A stretch of DNA of 9,430 nt from Muribaculaceae bacterium. Its GTDB lineage: Bacteria > Bacteroidota > Bacteroidia > Bacteroidales > Muribaculaceae. Positions 6,577 through 9,430 of this stretch are shown in pieces; the stretch's first letter is position 1, and every line of letters begins with the position of its first letter. A program made the position numbers and the translations under genes. The stretch is taken from contig JAEEVB010000083.1 of assembly GCA_016287065.1 (NCBI GenBank), forward strand, positions 1-9,430, written 5' to 3'. Under the pieces are notes generated by a model. That model did not search any database. It had not been told where the DNA came from and saw nothing but the letters and a program-made list of their open reading frames with translations.

Positions 6577-7335
6577 TTATTGTTGTTCGTTATCGTGGGT
6601 TATCTGTTCACTGGTCTTGCCGTAACGGCGTTCACGCGACTGATAGTCGATGATGGCCTCCAGAAAGTTATCCTTTGTGAAGTCGGGCCAGTAGACAGGA
6701 GTAAAATACAATTCACTATAGGCTATCTGCCACAGCATATAATTGCTGATGCGCAGGTCGCCAGCAGTGCGAATGAGCAGGTCGGGGTCGGGCATGGCGG
6801 CTGTGCTCAGTCGCGACGAGAACAGGGCATCATCGATAGCGGCCACGTCGAGTTGGCCGTCGCGCACCTCACCGGCAATGCGTTTGCAAGCCTCAACAAT
6901 CTCCCATCGCGACGAGTAACTCAACGCCAGGCACAGCACAAGACCTGTGCAGTGCGAGGTGTCGGCCATACATTTGTCGAGACGATCGCACACATATTGC
7001 GGCATGCGCTGCCGGTCGCCTATCATCGTCAGTCGCACGTTATTCTTGATCAAATCAGGGGTCTGCTGCTCGATTGAATAGACTACCAGCGACATAAGCG
7101 CATCAACCTCGGCCTGCGGACGATTCCAATTCTCGGTCGAGAAGGTGTAGAGCGTGAGATATTTCACACCCACCTCGCTTGCTATCTCGGTTATGCGGCG
7201 CACTGTGGTCACTCCATTCTCGTGGCCAGTACTCCGTTCAAAGCCGTGCTGCTTGGCCCAGCGACCGTTGCCATCCATGATGATGGCCACATGGCTGGGA
7301 ATTCTCGTCTTGTCTATTTTATCAATCAATGACAT
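6577..7335 (-). CDS. uppS: Isoprenyl transferase (undecaprenyl diphosphate synthase)
   Basis: Encodes 252 residues, the usual cis-prenyltransferase length. It adds isopentenyl diphosphate units to farnesyl diphosphate to make undecaprenyl diphosphate, the lipid carrier for peptidoglycan and surface glycans, at the inner face of the cytoplasmic membrane. Key residues are all present with a constant -5 offset from E. coli UppS: Asp21 in HVAIIMDGNGRWAK (E. coli Asp26), His38 in GHENG, Phe65 in YTFSTENWNRP, then Arg189, Arg195, Ser197 and Glu208 within the signature that runs from DPDLLIRTAGD to LYFTPVYWPDF. No signal peptide, as expected. ATG at 7335 gives the normal short N-terminus ahead of HVAIIMDG. 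It sits 28 bp after the PorG-like gene and 5 bp before bamA, the standard Bacteroidetes order. Confidence 0.98.
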   Translation of the reverse strand: MSLIDKIDKTRIPSHVAIIMDGNGRWAKQHGFERSTGHENGVTTVRRITEIASEVGVKYLTLYTFSTENWNRPQAEVDALMSLVVYSIEQQTPDLIKNNVRLTMIGDRQRMPQYVCDRLDKCMADTSHCTGLVLCLALSYSSRWEIVEACKRIAGEVRDGQLDVAAIDDALFSSRLSTAAMPDPDLLIRTAGDLRISNYMLWQIAYSELYFTPVYWPDFTKDNFLEAIIDYQSRERRYGKTSEQITHDNEQQ

Positions 7336-7363
7336 GATAATCTCTGTTTCTCTTTATTGTTGG

Positions 7364-8032
7364 TTATTCCACATAATGACATTTGGTGCAGCGCTTGCTG
7401 AACTCATAGGTAACTGTGAACATCGCCACTGCATACCAGTCAGTATTCTTGGCAAAACTGTGCTTCACGCCATATAGGTCGCTCAGCCCGTCGATCTTGT
7501 CGCCAAACTCCTTGCGCATCGTGAATTCGAAGCCCAGATTCAAGCGCTCCTTGAGCTTATACTTCACGCCTACGCCCATAGGTATGCTGAAACTGGCTCC
7601 AGTGTTTCCACCACCAGTCGATAGCACCATACCCAAACCTAATGTCATATAGGGTGATATTCTTTTGTACTTTTTGTAACGGGGTCCCGAACCAAAGTGC
7701 AGAAAGTTGAATTCCACCTGTCCACCCAGGTCAAAGAGGCTGCGGCTGAACTCATAATGCTCGCCGGCCGGGAACTTATTGGCACAATCGTCGCTGTTAC
7801 CGCTTATACCAGCATAGAGCAGACTGCCTTTTATCGCAAAGCGGCTGTTCATGATATACCTGAACACGCCACCGCCTGCCACGCCCGGGTGCTTGAACAG
7901 ATTGCTCCTGTTCAGGTCTCCCAGATAACCGCTCATGCCAAGTGCCGGCCCTACCTCAAAACGGTAGTCCTGTGCCTGAGCCGAAGCCACTAGCACAAAT
8001 GCCATCACTATTGTTGCTATCAATTTTTTCAT
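7364..8032 (-). CDS. porG: PorG-like DUF6089-family outer-membrane beta-barrel protein
   Basis: Encodes 222 residues. The signal peptide covers 1-20 (cut QAQ-D). The rest has about eight amphipathic strands with turn glycines, such as FEVGPALGMSGYLGDL (25-40), FAIKGSLLYAGISG (65-78), ISPYMTLGLGMVL (125-137), FSIPMGVGVKYKL (148-160), LNLGFEFTMRKEFGDKIDG (164-182) and YAVAMFTVTYEF (200-211). This fits a small eight-strand barrel. DUF6089 proteins sit directly upstream of uppS-bamA across Bacteroidetes. The P. gingivalis member at that position, PorG (PG0189, from memory), associates with the PorK/PorN ring of the type IX secretion system. Whether this strain has such a system cannot be told here. 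The tail is odd: SKRCTKCHYVE ends the protein with Cys215, Cys218 and His219, a CxxCH string. The symbol rests on family and synteny, so read it as PorG-like. Confidence 0.85.
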   Translation of the reverse strand: MKKLIATIVMAFVLVASAQAQDYRFEVGPALGMSGYLGDLNRSNLFKHPGVAGGGVFRYIMNSRFAIKGSLLYAGISGNSDDCANKFPAGEHYEFSRSLFDLGGQVEFNFLHFGSGPRYKKYKRISPYMTLGLGMVLSTGGGNTGASFSIPMGVGVKYKLKERLNLGFEFTMRKEFGDKIDGLSDLYGVKHSFAKNTDWYAVAMFTVTYEFSKRCTKCHYVE

Positions 8033-8112
8033 TTATAGGAAATTTTAGAACTATAATTTGAAAAACGGCAAATTGCGGTTTAAATTATGCGAAGCAATTA
8101 TTTTTTTTCAAT

Positions 8113-9430
8113 TTAGAACAGCGGTCTGAACGTTAGTCGGTTGAGTTGCCCCTTCCAGATGTTGTTCAGCACGCTGCCACCAGAGGCATAGCCTCCCACA
8201 ATGTAGATGTAGGGGCATTCCCACTCAGTGATAGGCTGGGTTTCTGTGGATGCGGGGGCCAATTGCTTAGCCGGCAATACCTCAGTTTGCACAAAGGCCT
8301 GTGCGCCATAGAAAGACGGCATAAAGTTAGGCTGTTGTAACCCGGCGTCACCTTTCAGCCAAGTCATGCCCTGATTGCGCGACACATAGGTGACACGGCT
8401 CAGGTCGCCACCAGCCAGTCGGCCGCCCATCAGCAACCATGTAATCTGTTTTACCGACACTCTGTGACGCGTCGAGTCGACGTCATAGGTATAGTAGGGT
8501 ATCACCACAGCATCGGCGATTGCCGGTAGAATAGTGTTCTCTTTCAGGTCGAGCCTTCCCCAGCGCTGGCCGTCATAGCCCCAAGTAGCATTGGTCAGCT
8601 TGCCGTCCTGCAACACACCGCCCACCATTACCACTTGATCGCGGGAACTCCACTCCCCATTTCCCTGCACCAGTGGCGAAGCTCCGCTCACTGGAAAGTC
8701 GGCAGGTACAGCCTTCGGCTCATAACCCGAAGCACGGGGATACTCGTCGTGCTTGTAAACACCGTCTTCGCGCAACACGCCAAGCACTCTTTGCTCATAG
8801 CCACCCACAATGCTCTCCCACACCTGCTCGCAGTCGGTCCATGTCACACCTTTGTCTGTAGAGCGGTAAAGTTCGCCAGTGGAGTCAAGCATATAAAGGG
8901 CATCGCTTGTCGCAACCAGACTCTTGACATTGGGGATGAAAGGAAGATTCAATTCCGACTTCGACCAGGTTCCATTCCCCAACGTGGTAGTGCTCGACAG
9001 CACATATTTGTCACCATCATGCACAAGGCACAAAAAGGCATCTTCCTGCATCACAGCTTTCACGGCATGGGGTGTGCTGTTCACGTTGGGCAAGTCGCGA
9101 CGGTCGGTCAAGGAAAATGCCAACTGATCGGGTTCCACCTCGTGCACATTCACCTTCACCTCATAGTTGGCCACATGATTGCCATCACGTGAGGTCACAA
9201 TCAAGTTCACCTTGCCCGTGAAGTCGATGGAATCCTTGGTCTCGCTCGAATAGGTGATGGTCGTGTCCTGCATCAGTAGGCCGTCGGTCACATGAAACTT
9301 GGCCGAACTTACCGAGTAAGGGAAGGTAATCGCTACGGTCAGCTTGCGCACATCAGTTCCCACGGGCAATGAATCGGCGTTATATATGATCTTGCGGTCC
9401 TGATCGATTGTAAAGAATACCGAATCGAGG
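8113..9430 (-). CDS. DUF6242-type propeller/kelch-like envelope protein (5' end beyond window)
   Basis: The reading frame is open through the right edge, giving 438 visible residues. A TTG codon at 9369 is internal, because in-frame coding continues upstream (DSVFFTIDQD, then NADSLPVGTDVRKL). So the gene is partial at its 5' end and the signal or lipobox is not visible. The visible N-terminal 100 residues look like one or two Ig-like beta modules. The rest is propeller-like. It has Asp-box motifs STDKGVTW (190-197) and the degenerate SRNQGMTW (350-357). It also has three kelch-like blades marked by VMVGG, LLMGG and YIVGG, each followed by a Gly-rich turn and an aromatic. This matches DUF6242 proteins that precede the DUF6089-uppS-bamA cluster in Bacteroidales. 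They are usually lipoproteins and their function is unknown. The gene ends 80 bp before the PorG-like gene in the same direction. Confidence 0.85.
   Translation of the reverse strand, partial: LDSVFFTIDQDRKIIYNADSLPVGTDVRKLTVAITFPYSVSSAKFHVTDGLLMQDTTITYSSETKDSIDFTGKVNLIVTSRDGNHVANYEVKVNVHEVEPDQLAFSLTDRRDLPNVNSTPHAVKAVMQEDAFLCLVHDGDKYVLSSTTTLGNGTWSKSELNLPFIPNVKSLVATSDALYMLDSTGELYRSTDKGVTWTDCEQVWESIVGGYEQRVLGVLREDGVYKHDEYPRASGYEPKAVPADFPVSGASPLVQGNGEWSSRDQVVMVGGVLQDGKLTNATWGYDGQRWGRLDLKENTILPAIADAVVIPYYTYDVDSTRHRVSVKQITWLLMGGRLAGGDLSRVTYVSRNQGMTWLKGDAGLQQPNFMPSFYGAQAFVQTEVLPAKQLAPASTETQPITEWECPYIYIVGGYASGGSVLNNIWKGQLNRLTFRPLF

Noticed and set aside
8033..8112. Promoter or terminator between the DUF6242 and PorG-like genes
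   Set aside because: Only weak AT-rich inverted repeats (8055-8060 with 8069-8074; 8071-8076 with 8094-8099) and no good TAnnTTTG on the - strand, so neither can be claimed.
8635..9192. 185-codon open frame on the + strand
   Set aside because: It is antisense to the DUF6242 gene, with no recognisable domain and no promoter.
9367..9369. TTG as start of the DUF6242 gene
   Set aside because: The same frame continues to the window edge with family-like sequence (NADS before LPVGTDV), so this is an internal leucine codon and the true start lies outside.
1..9430. Mobile element, CRISPR, toxin-antitoxin or defence system
   Set aside because: All open frames with credible proteins are envelope or exported proteins plus UppS. 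No transposase, integrase, regular spaced repeats, nuclease or RNA gene was seen.

Overview
The window looks like core chromosome of a Bacteroidales bacterium (Prevotella, Bacteroides or Muribaculaceae type; I cannot resolve the genus). The reasons are the gene families present (DUF4890, DUF6242 and DUF6089/PorG-like proteins, OmpH/Skp multiplets, a Bacteroidetes-style BamA), the lack of clear Shine-Dalgarno sequences, AT-rich gene leaders, and one promoter with a perfect Bacteroidetes -7 element (TAnnTTTG).

The left part (1-1880) is on the + strand. It holds a small exported DUF4890 protein with Spy/CpxP-like LTxxQ motifs and a His/Gly/Lys-rich tail, then a strong intrinsic terminator. A new promoter follows, driving an unrecognised exported protein and an OmpH/Skp-like periplasmic chaperone. 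The convergent gap 1881-2071 contains six imperfect 8-bp tandem repeats running into a terminator hairpin, followed by two more short hairpins.

The right part (2072-9430) is entirely on the - strand. In transcription order it reads: a DUF6242 lipoprotein-type gene (its 5' end lies beyond the window), a PorG-like DUF6089 outer-membrane barrel, uppS, bamA, two OmpH/Skp chaperones, a terminator, and a small exported lipocalin-like protein. This is the conserved Bacteroidetes envelope locus: UppS makes the undecaprenyl carrier for cell-wall and surface glycans, BamA folds outer-membrane proteins, the Skp-like proteins escort those proteins across the periplasm, and the PorG family is linked to type IX secretion in Porphyromonas gingivalis.

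I see no mobile element, CRISPR array, RNA gene or defence system. Most of the content is conserved housekeeping. The points worth a second look are the third OmpH paralogue inverted next to the locus, a Tyr/Asn-rich insertion in the BamA barrel, the His-rich DUF4890 tail, a CxxCH sequence at the end of the PorG-like protein, and the structured convergent intergenic region.
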